Source of the DNA: Pseudomonas sp. 8Z | GTDB lineage: Bacteria; Pseudomonadota; Gammaproteobacteria; Pseudomonadales; Pseudomonadaceae | Assembly: GCF_902506535.1 (NCBI RefSeq) | Contig: NZ_LR733827.1 | Span: forward strand, 1,022,805 to 1,086,804 | Direction: 5' to 3' | DNA length: 64,000 bases | Shown here: in pieces, positions 7,556 through 16,663 of the stretch | Position numbering within the stretch: position 1 is the stretch's first letter | How the letters are laid out: every line of letters begins with the position of its first letter | The notes under the pieces: generated by a model | Told to the model about the DNA's origin: nothing | Seen by the model: the letters and a program-made list of their open reading frames with translations, nothing else | The model's database searches: none | Made by a program: the position numbers and the translations under genes

Positions 7556-8233
7556 ATGCTGCGCCTCACCACCCTCGCCGTCGGCTTGCTGCTTTCGGCC
7601 AACGTCTTCGCCCTGTCCCTCTCCGACCTAAGCCAGCAGGACGCCAGCGGCGGCCTCAAAGACGCGTTGATCCAGAGCGCGCAGGTGGCCGTCAAGCAAC
7701 TGGGCACACCCGGCGGATTCAGCAACAACCCGGATGTGCGTATCGAACTGCCCGGCAAACTCGGCAAGGCCGCCAAGACCATGAAGATGATGGGCATGGG
7801 CGCCCAGGTCGAGCAGCTCGAAGCGAGCATGAACAGCGCCGCCGAAGCCGCTGTGCCACAAGCCCAGGCGCTACTGGTCGACGCGGTAAAGAAAATGACC
7901 GTGGCAGACGCCAAGGCCATTCTCAGCGGCGGCAACGACTCCGCCACGCAGTACCTGAACAAGAGCAGCCGCGAGCAGATCCGCGCCAAGTTCCTGCCTA
8001 TCGTCAAGCAAGCCACCGACAAGGTCGGTCTGGCTCAGAAGTACAATGCCTTCGCCAGCCAGGCAGCCAGCTTCGGCGTGGTCGATGCGAAAAACGCCAC
8101 CGCCGAAGGCTACGTCACCGAGCAGGCGCTCAACGGCCTGTTCGAGATGATCGCCAAACAGGAAAGCAGTATCCGCGAAAACCCGGCAGCCGCCGCCACC
8201 AGCCTGGCGAAGAAGGTCTTCGGCGCGCTCTGA
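7556..8233 (+). CDS. DUF4197 domain periplasmic protein, 225 aa
   Basis: The N-terminus is a cleavable signal peptide (MLRLTTLAVGLLLSANVFAL), so the product is exported. The rest matches DUF4197 in length and in motifs such as GGLKDAL, FSNNPDVRIELP and a late AEGYVTEQALNGLF segment. DUF4197 proteins are widespread in gamma-proteobacteria and have no established function. A strong hairpin terminator follows at 8251-8276. The gene stands alone between the prophage end and a minus-strand EAL gene. Confidence 0.88.
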   Translation: MLRLTTLAVGLLLSANVFALSLSDLSQQDASGGLKDALIQSAQVAVKQLGTPGGFSNNPDVRIELPGKLGKAAKTMKMMGMGAQVEQLEASMNSAAEAAVPQAQALLVDAVKKMTVADAKAILSGGNDSATQYLNKSSREQIRAKFLPIVKQATDKVGLAQKYNAFASQAASFGVVDAKNATAEGYVTEQALNGLFEMIAKQESSIRENPAAAATSLAKKVFGAL

Positions 8234-8250
8234 AAATGCTGCACGCCAAA

Positions 8251-8276
8251 AAAACGCCCTGATCATCAGGGCGTTT
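8251..8276. terminator. Bidirectional terminator after the DUF4197 and EAL genes
   Basis: A perfect 26-bp palindrome with 13-bp arms (AAAACGCCCTGAT and its complement) provides an A-run on one side and a T-run on the other. It sits between convergent genes, so it can serve both. Confidence 0.85.
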
Positions 8277-8287
8277 TCGTCAGAGTC

Positions 8288-9073
8288 TCAAGGTAGAAAA
8301 AGCCTGTCGATCTGCGGCTTGGCAAAGAAGTATCCCTGCATATAACGGACGCCTAGTTCGAGCAAAGCATCGCGCTCCCCGGCAGTTTCGATCCCTTCAG
8401 CAATGATGCGAATACCCAGGCGCTGCGCCACCAACACGATGCCGGCGACGATGGCCTGACGCACCTTATCTTGATCAATGCCGCGGGTCAGGGCCATGTC
8501 CAGTTTGAGGATATGTGGCTGGAAAGTAGCCAGCAGGTTAAGCCCCGAATAGCCAGCGCCGAAGTCGTCAATGGCTGTCGTAAAGCCCTGGCGCCCATAT
8601 TCGGCGAAGATTTTTTTGAGGTGCTCGGGGTCATGAATACGCTCGCCCTCGGTCACCTCGAACATCAGGCGCTCACGGGGGAAGTCAAAGCGTTTGGCCG
8701 CTTCCAGCGTGGCTCGGATGCAGGTTTCGGCGCGGTACACCGCGTTGGGCAGAAAGTTGATACTCAGCAGGCAATCCGGGATATCCAGCAACCCCAAACT
8801 CGCGGCTTGCTCAATGGCCTTGACCCGGCATGCCTGGTCGAACCGATAGCGATTGCTGTCGTTGACCCACCCGAGAACCTCCCCCGCCGACTCCCCGTTG
8901 AGGCCACGAACCAAGGCTTCGTAGGCGAAAGGGCGTTGCGCCTGAACATCAAGGATCAACTGAAATGCCATGGTGAAGTCGAAACCCAGAGCCTGAGTAT
9001 CACGGCACTCACTGCAGCCCAGGGCCCGAAAGGGTTGATCGAAGGTAGTCGGATTTTCCCTGTGGATCAGCAT
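8288..9073 (-). CDS. EAL-domain cyclic-di-GMP phosphodiesterase, 261 aa
   Basis: The EAL domain covers nearly the whole protein: YEALVRG (EAL motif), EVTE, DDFGAGYSGL, a KLD motif and QGYFFAKP at the end. The residues needed for metal and c-di-GMP binding appear intact, so hydrolysis to pGpG is likely. A short N-terminal extension holds CSEC. The ATG at 9073 is chosen because GGAGG lies five bases upstream; an earlier frame start is less well supported. There is no sensory or membrane domain, so control must come from partners or expression. The next gene upstream on the same strand is a small membrane protein. Confidence 0.88.
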   Translation of the reverse strand: MLIHRENPTTFDQPFRALGCSECRDTQALGFDFTMAFQLILDVQAQRPFAYEALVRGLNGESAGEVLGWVNDSNRYRFDQACRVKAIEQAASLGLLDIPDCLLSINFLPNAVYRAETCIRATLEAAKRFDFPRERLMFEVTEGERIHDPEHLKKIFAEYGRQGFTTAIDDFGAGYSGLNLLATFQPHILKLDMALTRGIDQDKVRQAIVAGIVLVAQRLGIRIIAEGIETAGERDALLELGVRYMQGYFFAKPQIDRLFLP

Positions 9074-9120
9074 GCCTGCCTCCGCGCGTCGACAACTATC
9101 AAGGACCACTAGCCTCGCAC

Positions 9121-9435
9121 TCAGAAACGCAAGACCAGAACCTTCTCCGCCACAGGAACAGGCAAGTCCTGCAGGCGCTGAACCTTTGCGTCACCACCTT
9201 CACGCAACCACTGTCCCCGCAAGGGCTGAGCGTCGACAGAACGACGCTGCCGATCCACATTGTCATGAGTTAGCTCACGCAATTCGCTAAAGCGCTCTAC
9301 AAAGACCTCTTTACTGACCACAGGCGCATCCCAGAATAGATCGCGAACACGGTGTTGCAACAGCACAGCGAGAGCTAATAAGACGACAATCAACGCGACA
9401 TAGAACCTTTGCGACGTGCTGAGACTGGCAAACAT
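9121..9435 (-). CDS. Small single-pass membrane protein, 104 aa
   Basis: One transmembrane segment (residues of about 10-28, FYVALIVVLLALAVLLQ) is followed by a basic and acidic soluble tail of about 70 residues. The ATG at 9435 has AGAGGTG at good spacing and is preferred over a start 12 codons upstream. It precedes the EAL gene by 47 bp on the same strand and may be co-transcribed. No family was recognised. Confidence 0.6.
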   Translation of the reverse strand: MFASLSTSQRFYVALIVVLLALAVLLQHRVRDLFWDAPVVSKEVFVERFSELRELTHDNVDRQRRSVDAQPLRGQWLREGGDAKVQRLQDLPVPVAEKVLVLRF

Positions 9436-9817
9436 AAGCACCTCTTGGCCTAGACAGAGACTCTGGCGCACAGCATCTCGCCCTCAGGCATTCGGCCCGA
9501 ATGGGGAGTTAACGATGCGGACGAGATAAATGGTGGGCATGCCATGACTCTGGCATGAGGCCATTATGCATAGCCCACAAGACTTGTACAAAATTTTATT
9601 CTTGTACAAAAATAACGAAATATTTCGTACATATAAGCGCCAAAAGCCCTAAAACCAGGCTCACCGCGCAGAACCAGTTCTACAAAGCGCCTGTTTTAGC
9701 GACCGACCGTTCATCGCCCCTTCTTAAAAGAGCGACAGCCACTAAAAACGGGGACGCCAAACACAGAAAACCCCGCGCGGCGACTAACCGGGCGGGGTTT
9801 CAGGATGCCGCTGGTGA
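9436..9817. promoter_or_regulatory. AT-rich intergenic region with operator-like repeats
   Basis: No gene is seen. Two direct copies of CTTGTACAAAA (9583-9593 and 9601-9611) start 18 bp apart, and a palindrome CGAAATATTTCG (9616-9627) follows directly. Each copy has a TTGTACAA core, a shape bound by some GntR-type regulators. The nearest promoter they could serve is that of the minus-strand membrane-protein/EAL pair, about 150 bp away. The acs terminator occupies the right end of the region. Confidence 0.45.
9766..9800 (-). terminator. Rho-independent terminator of acsA
   Basis: Nine-base arms AAACCCCGC/GCGGGGTTT (9768-9776 and 9792-9800). Read on the minus strand, the stem is followed by TTTTCTG. 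It lies 18 bp after the acsA stop. Confidence 0.8.
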
Positions 9818-11779
<1,962 letters not shown>

Positions 11780-11953
11780 GGAATCACCTCGGCGGCTAGA
11801 TTTGTTTTTGTATGCGGCCTTTTGTATCCCCCGCCTCTGCGTGAGGCCATTCGACCATGGTATTACCGCCATAAAGCCATATTGCGCCGATTTTGCCCGC
11901 CAGTTGCCGCAAGATCCCGTCAATGCACAAGCTATCCACGCGCCAGATGCAAC

Positions 11954-11979
11954 GAAGCCACGGCAAATGCCGTGGCTTC
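11954..11979 (-). terminator. Hairpin terminator after the TRAP binding-protein gene
   Basis: Perfect 11-bp arms GAAGCCACGGC/GCCGTGGCTTC with a 4-base loop. It starts 19 bp after the stop of the minus-strand dctP-like gene. The T-tract is weak. Confidence 0.65.
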
Positions 11980-11997
11980 ATCAACCGCAGCACAGCC

Positions 11998-13002
11998 TCA
12001 GTGCTGGTTGGCAGCCTGGGCGGCCTCGATCACATCGGTACCAATCTCGGCCTCGAATTTCTTCCACGCTGGGCGCACCGCGTCACGCCACTTGGCACGC
12101 TGCTCGGGGGTGAGGGTGATGATCTCGCTCTTGCCAGTGGCAAGGATGGCCTGACGAGCCTGCTCGTTCAGCGCCTCGGCCTGCTTGTTCACCTCGACGG
12201 TGACCTCGTCGACGATCTTTTCCAGCTCGCTGCGAATGTCCGTCGGCAGGCCGTTCCAGAACTGGGTGTTGGTGATCAGCAGGTAGTTGCCGATGGCATG
12301 GTTGGACTCGGTCATGTACTTCTGTACCTCGAAGTACTTCTGCGAGTAGATGTTCGACCAGGGGTTGTCCTGGGCGTTGACCACCCCGGTCTGCAAGCCC
12401 TGGTAGATCTCGGCGAAGCTCATCTTGCGCGGCACGGCGCGCAGTGCGCTGTATTGCGCAGCCTGCAGGTCGGATGGCTGCACGCGGAACTTCAGGCCAC
12501 GGGCGTCAGCCGGTTCGATCAGAGGTTTGTTGGCAGTGAACTGGCGCATGCCGTTGAGCCAGTAAGCCAGGCCGGTGATGCCCTTGCTTTCCATCGACTT
12601 GAGCAGCGCCTTGCCCTTGCTTGAGGCCTGGAAGCGCTGCGCGGCGGCCACGTCATCGAACAGGAACATCAGATCGAACAATTGCAGTTGCTTGGTGTAC
12701 TGCTCCAGCTTGGAAGGTGCCGGCGCCAGCATCTGCACTTCGTTGAGCAGCAGCGCTTCCATTTCCTTGCCATCGCCGTAGAGCGAGGAGTTGGCGTAGA
12801 CGTCGACCCTGACCTTGCCGGCCAGGCGTTCCTCCACCAGCTTCTTGAACAGCAGCGCGCCCTGGCCTTTGGGCGTGCTATCAGCGGTGATATGGGAGAA
12901 CTTGATCAAGATAGGATCGGCTGCATGGGCCGAAAGCGCGCCAAGCAGTGCGCAACCGGCGAGTACGCCGGCCAGGCCACGACGGACGAATGAGAATTTC
13001 AT
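11998..13002 (-). CDS. TRAP transporter substrate-binding protein, DctP family, 334 aa
   Basis: A periplasmic solute-binding protein with a signal peptide (about residues 1-27, ending AHA-AD) and the DctP fold: FSHITADSTPKGQGA near the mature N-terminus, the selectivity-region arginine in GLKFRVQPSD, and the conserved QDNPWSNIY segment. DctP proteins bind organic acids, usually through that arginine, and hand them to a DctQ/DctM permease. No dctQ or dctM gene is adjacent on either side, so it is an orphan here. In P. aeruginosa a DctPQM set lies in the itaconate cluster between phhR and acsA. AGGAGC precedes the ATG. Confidence 0.92.
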   Translation of the reverse strand: MKFSFVRRGLAGVLAGCALLGALSAHAADPILIKFSHITADSTPKGQGALLFKKLVEERLAGKVRVDVYANSSLYGDGKEMEALLLNEVQMLAPAPSKLEQYTKQLQLFDLMFLFDDVAAAQRFQASSKGKALLKSMESKGITGLAYWLNGMRQFTANKPLIEPADARGLKFRVQPSDLQAAQYSALRAVPRKMSFAEIYQGLQTGVVNAQDNPWSNIYSQKYFEVQKYMTESNHAIGNYLLITNTQFWNGLPTDIRSELEKIVDEVTVEVNKQAEALNEQARQAILATGKSEIITLTPEQRAKWRDAVRPAWKKFEAEIGTDVIEAAQAANQH

Positions 13003-13125
13003 GGAAGGCTCCTGTTGTTTTTGTCTGAGCGTCGAAGACCGTTAGCCGTCCCTCGATTGGCCCGGACTCTACTCCGCCGTCCCCACCCGCTGACATTCAC
13101 ATTTGAACAACCGAGCCTTCGGCAT

Positions 13126-14046
13126 TCACGAAGGCAGCACTGCAATCTTCTCTGCAGATGGGCTGTTACGCAGGTGATCAAGCATCTGCTTCGCGGTCAG
13201 CGAAAGGCTGTCCTGATTGCGCACCGCCACCTTGAGTTCGCGCCGAGCCCAGGGGTCGTACAGCGGGATCACCCGTACATCGAGCGCCTGCAGGTAAGTA
13301 CGCACCGCCAGGTCTGGCAACACACCGACGCCCATGCCGGTGTGGATCATCCGGCAGATGGCTTCGAAGCTGCGCACCTGGATGCGCAGGCGCAAACTCA
13401 CGCCCTGGCTGTGCGCCACCTGCTGCAGCAGGCCGTGCAAGGAGGCATCCTGCTGCAGGCCGATAAAATCGAAGCCCACTGCCTCGCGCAGGAACAGGCC
13501 GGCGCGCTCGGCCAGCGGATGCTCGCGCGGGGTGACCAGCACCAGTTGGTCGTGGCGGTAGGTGAACACCTGTAGATCCTCGGCCGGCACGTGGCCGGCG
13601 AAGATGCCGATATCGGTCAGCCCCTCGCGCACCGCGCGAATGGTCTCGCTGCTGACCCGCTCCTCCAGGTCGATCTTCACCTGCGGATGCAGGCGGCTGA
13701 AGCTGGCCAGGTCCTCGGGCAGGAACTCGATCACCGCCGAGGTGTTGGCGTGGATGCGTACATGGCCTTTCACCCCTTCGCTGAACTCGCTGAGGTCGGC
13801 GTTGAGCTGTTCGAGGTTGTCCATCATGTTGCGCGCATGGTGCAGCAGCGCGTGGCCAGCCGGAGTCAGTTCGACACCCTTGGGCTGGCGATAGAGCAAG
13901 GCGATACCGAGCTGATTTTCCAAATCGCTGACGCGCTTGCTCACCGCCGCCAGGGCCAGGTGCTCGCGCTCAGCAGCGCGGGTCAGGCTGCGCTCGTCAG
14001 CGATGGCGACGAACAGCTTGAGGGTGACGAAATCGATACGACGCAT
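13126..14046 (-). CDS. LysR-family transcriptional regulator, 306 aa
   Basis: The N-terminal winged HTH (LKLFVAIADERSLTRAAEREHLALAAVSKRVS, residues of about 9-40) and the LysR substrate-binding domain are complete. It is divergent from a CoA-transferase/HMG-CoA-lyase-like operon with 167 bp between. That gap holds two TTCGC-N5-GCGAA dyads that contain T-N11-A LysR boxes. By position it should activate the divergent operon in response to a substrate or CoA intermediate, and may also control the TRAP binding-protein gene downstream of it on the same strand. Confidence 0.92.
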   Translation of the reverse strand: MRRIDFVTLKLFVAIADERSLTRAAEREHLALAAVSKRVSDLENQLGIALLYRQPKGVELTPAGHALLHHARNMMDNLEQLNADLSEFSEGVKGHVRIHANTSAVIEFLPEDLASFSRLHPQVKIDLEERVSSETIRAVREGLTDIGIFAGHVPAEDLQVFTYRHDQLVLVTPREHPLAERAGLFLREAVGFDFIGLQQDASLHGLLQQVAHSQGVSLRLRIQVRSFEAICRMIHTGMGVGVLPDLAVRTYLQALDVRVIPLYDPWARRELKVAVRNQDSLSLTAKQMLDHLRNSPSAEKIAVLPS

Positions 14047-14213
14047 GGGGTCTCCATTTCGCGCCTGGCGAAGCGAGGCTGCCAGAAAGCTGATTTACAG
14101 CATGCCACTTCGCAATACGCGAAGCCTAGCTTGGCCATTGGGTAATTGTCGCCACCGCTGCGCTGCGCCATTCTGCGCACCACGAAAAACGCACAGGCAA
14201 ATCAGGTGCAGCT
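14047..14213. promoter_or_regulatory. Divergent promoter region with two LysR-type boxes
   Basis: TTCGC-GCCTG-GCGAA (14058-14072) and CTTCGC-AATAC-GCGAAG (14108-14124) share the same half-sites and 5-bp spacer. Both contain T-N11-A (TCGC-N5-GCGA), and their centres are 51 bp apart. This fits a recognition site and an activation site for the adjacent LysR protein. Confidence 0.6.
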
Positions 14214-15416
14214 ATGACTCAGAGCAACACCCGCAACATGGCCCTGCAGGGGCTCAAGGTGATCGAGATGGGGCAACTCATCGCTGGTCCCTTCGCCAGC
14301 AAGCTGCTCGGCGAATTCGGCGCCGACGTCATCAAGATCGAGCCACCAGGCGTCGGCGACCCGCTGCGCAAATGGCGCAAGATCAAGGACGGCACCTCGC
14401 TCTGGTGGCACGTGCAATCGCGCAACAAACGCTCGCTGACCCTCGACCTGAAGCAGGCCGAAGCGCAGGACATCGTCCGCCGTCTGGTGAGTGAAGCCGA
14501 CGTGCTGGTGGAGAACTTCCGCCCCGGCACGCTGGAAGGCTGGGGCCTGGGGTATGACGCGCTAAAGGCGCTCAACCCACGGCTGATCATGCTGCGCATC
14601 TCCGGCTACGGGCAGACCGGCCCCTACCGCGATCTGCCCGGTTTCGGTGTGGTCGGCGAAGCCATGGGCGGCCTGCGTCACCTCTCAGGCTACCCCGGCC
14701 AGGCGCCGGTGCGCGTAGGCATCAGCATCGGCGATTCGCTGTCGTCGCTGTATGGCGTGATCGGCGTGTTGCTGGCCCTGCAGGAGCGGGCGCGCAGCGG
14801 CGAAGGCCAGGAGATCGACGTGGCGCTGTACGAGTCGGTGTTCGCCATGATGGAAAGCCTGATCCCCGAATATGACGCCTTCGGCTACATCCGCGAGCCG
14901 GCCGGCAGCGCCCTGCCCGGCATCACCCCATCCAACTCCTACCCGTGCAAGGACGGCAGCTACGTACTGATCGCCGGCAATGGCGACAGCATCTATAAGC
15001 GCCTGATGAGCCTGATCGACCGCGACGACCTGGGTAACGACCCGCGCCTGGCGCAGAACGACGGGCGCAGCCAGCACGCCGAGCTGATCGACGGCGCCAT
15101 CGCCGAATGGACTGCCCAGCGTGGCCGCGATGAAGTGATCGAAGCGCTCAAGGGCGCGCGCGTACCGGCCGGCTACCCCTACACCGCCGCCGATATCGTG
15201 CAGGACCCGCACTACCTGGCGCGGCAGATGATCGAGCAGGTGCAAACCAGCGTCGGCCCGCTGAAAGTGCCGGGCGTGCTGCCCAAGCTCAGTCGCACGC
15301 CGGGGCGCATCGGTACTGGAGGCCCGCAACTGGGCGAGCACAACGACGACATTCTCGCCGGGCTTGGCCTGAGCGAGGAGCAAGTCAAAGGTCTGCGCGA
15401 GCGCGGGATTATCTGA
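14214..15416 (+). CDS. CaiB/BaiF (family III) CoA-transferase, 400 aa
   Basis: A class III CoA-transferase: the N-terminal LIAGPFASKLLGEFGADVIKIE motif (in parts), NKRSLTLDL, and the catalytic aspartate expected at D174 in SIGDSLSSLYG. Such enzymes move CoA from a donor such as succinyl-CoA to a carboxylic acid. The downstream lyase-like gene suggests the acid is a branched dicarboxylate such as 3-hydroxy-3-methylglutarate or a relative. The start at 14214 has AGGTG upstream; ATG at 14238 is an alternative. It is transcribed divergently from the LysR regulator. Confidence 0.9.
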   Translation: MTQSNTRNMALQGLKVIEMGQLIAGPFASKLLGEFGADVIKIEPPGVGDPLRKWRKIKDGTSLWWHVQSRNKRSLTLDLKQAEAQDIVRRLVSEADVLVENFRPGTLEGWGLGYDALKALNPRLIMLRISGYGQTGPYRDLPGFGVVGEAMGGLRHLSGYPGQAPVRVGISIGDSLSSLYGVIGVLLALQERARSGEGQEIDVALYESVFAMMESLIPEYDAFGYIREPAGSALPGITPSNSYPCKDGSYVLIAGNGDSIYKRLMSLIDRDDLGNDPRLAQNDGRSQHAELIDGAIAEWTAQRGRDEVIEALKGARVPAGYPYTAADIVQDPHYLARQMIEQVQTSVGPLKVPGVLPKLSRTPGRIGTGGPQLGEHNDDILAGLGLSEEQVKGLRERGII

Positions 15417-15428
15417 GCCGTGGCAAGC

Positions 15429-15511
15429 GGTGGATGGATAAAGCGTCATCCACCCTACGCAACTGAAATACACAGATCCGTGTAAGGCGGACAACGCGAA
15501 GCTTGTCCACC
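15429..15511. repeat. Inverted pair of a 31-nt Pseudomonas repeat (REPIN-like)
   Basis: One copy at 15429-15459 (GGTGGATG...CATCCACCCTACG) and a degenerate copy in opposite orientation at 15479-15511. Two further copies lie at 37513-37543 and 37558-37587. The first copy forms a hairpin. The repeat lies between the two genes of the CoA-transferase operon. Confidence 0.6.
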
Positions 15512-15547
15512 GCTGTTACGGCTCGCGAGAACAACAGGACTCCCCTC

Positions 15548-16498
15548 ATGAGCAAACGCCTCTATATCCAGGACGTCGCCACCCGCGACGGCTTCCAGAT
15601 CGAAGCCAGCTTCGTGCCCACCGAAGACAAGATCGCCCTGATCGACCGCCTGTCCCACACCGGCCTGGCCAAGATCGAGGTCACCTCCTTCACCTCGCCC
15701 AAGGCCATCCCCAACCTGCGCGATGCCGAAGAGGTGATGCGCGGCATCGCCCGCGTGCCAGGCGTCGAATACACCGTGCTGGTGCCCAACGTGAAGGGCT
15801 GCGAGCGCGCGCTGTCCTGCGAGGTGGACGAGATCAATCTGGTGATGTCGGCCAGTGACACCCACGGCCTGGCCAACCTGCGCATGACGCCCGAACAATC
15901 GCTGGCGCAGTTCGCCGAGATCATCGAGGTCACGCGTGGCAGCGGCGTGTTTATCAACGCCTCGCTGTCAACCACCTTCGGCTGTCCCTTCGAAGGCGAG
16001 GTGCCCGAAGCCCGCATCTATGAGCTGCTCCAGCGCCTGCTAGAAATCGGCGTGCAGGGCGTGACCCTGTGCGATACCACCGGCATGGCCGACCCGGCGC
16101 AGGTCGAGCGCCTCTGCCGCGAGGCCCTGCAGCGTTGGCCCAAGGCCGTGTTCACCGCACATTTTCACAACACCCGTGGCATGGGCCTGGCCAACGCCCT
16201 GGCGGCGCTGAATGCCGGCATCGACCGCTTCGATGCCTCACTCGGCGGCCTTGGCGGGTGCCCGTATGCGCCAGGCGCCAGCGGCAACATCTGTACCGAG
16301 GATCTGGTGCACATGTTCCAGCGCATGGGCCTGGACACTGGGGTCAATCTCGACGCCCTGCTCGACACCGCCGCCAGCCTGCCAGGCCTGATCGGCCATG
16401 ATGTTCCAGGCGCCATTCTCAAAGCCGGAAAAGCCGATCGCCGCTATGCCAAGCCCAAGTGGATGCAGGATGCCGAGCGTGAAAACATTCGACATTGA
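15548..16498 (+). CDS. HMG-CoA lyase-like aldolase, 316 aa
   Basis: A TIM-barrel HMGL-like enzyme. R13 and D14 in ATRDGFQIE, H205 and H207 in AHFHNTR and the glycine-rich C-terminal signature GGLGGCPYAPGASGN with C238 correspond to the metal ligands and active-site cysteine of hydroxymethylglutaryl-CoA lyase. The opening motif reads DVATRDGF rather than the usual EVGPRDGL, so the substrate may be a related 3-hydroxyacyl-CoA. It would split the CoA-ester made by the upstream transferase, giving acetyl-CoA and a keto product. The start at 15548 gives the canonical N-terminus. Confidence 0.87.
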   Translation: MSKRLYIQDVATRDGFQIEASFVPTEDKIALIDRLSHTGLAKIEVTSFTSPKAIPNLRDAEEVMRGIARVPGVEYTVLVPNVKGCERALSCEVDEINLVMSASDTHGLANLRMTPEQSLAQFAEIIEVTRGSGVFINASLSTTFGCPFEGEVPEARIYELLQRLLEIGVQGVTLCDTTGMADPAQVERLCREALQRWPKAVFTAHFHNTRGMGLANALAALNAGIDRFDASLGGLGGCPYAPGASGNICTEDLVHMFQRMGLDTGVNLDALLDTAASLPGLIGHDVPGAILKAGKADRRYAKPKWMQDAERENIRH

Positions 16499-16513
16499 TA
16501 CAGACGAAAAAAA

Positions 16514-16534
16514 GGGCGACCAAATTGGTCGCCC
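16514..16534. terminator. Terminator between the lyase gene and phhR
   Basis: Stem GGGCGACC/GGTCGCCC with a 5-base loop. The preceding A-run (16507-16513) becomes a T7 tail on the minus strand, so it mainly serves phhR. The convergent lyase gene also ends here. Confidence 0.8.
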
Positions 16535-16663
16535 GCCCATTCAAGGCATTCCAGGGGAGGAATGCAAAAACGCTTGCACCCTGATCACGCAGAATGATCG
16601 GGACAACCGAAGTGTCGGCGCAGAGGTCTGCATTGCCTATTACACCATGGTCGTAGGTCGCGA

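Noticed and set aside
6964..8262. A 432-codon plus-strand open frame
   Set aside because: It crosses the repeated intergenic element and then runs out of frame over the DUF4197 gene. Composition is low-complexity arginine/proline rich, as expected for a high-GC shadow.
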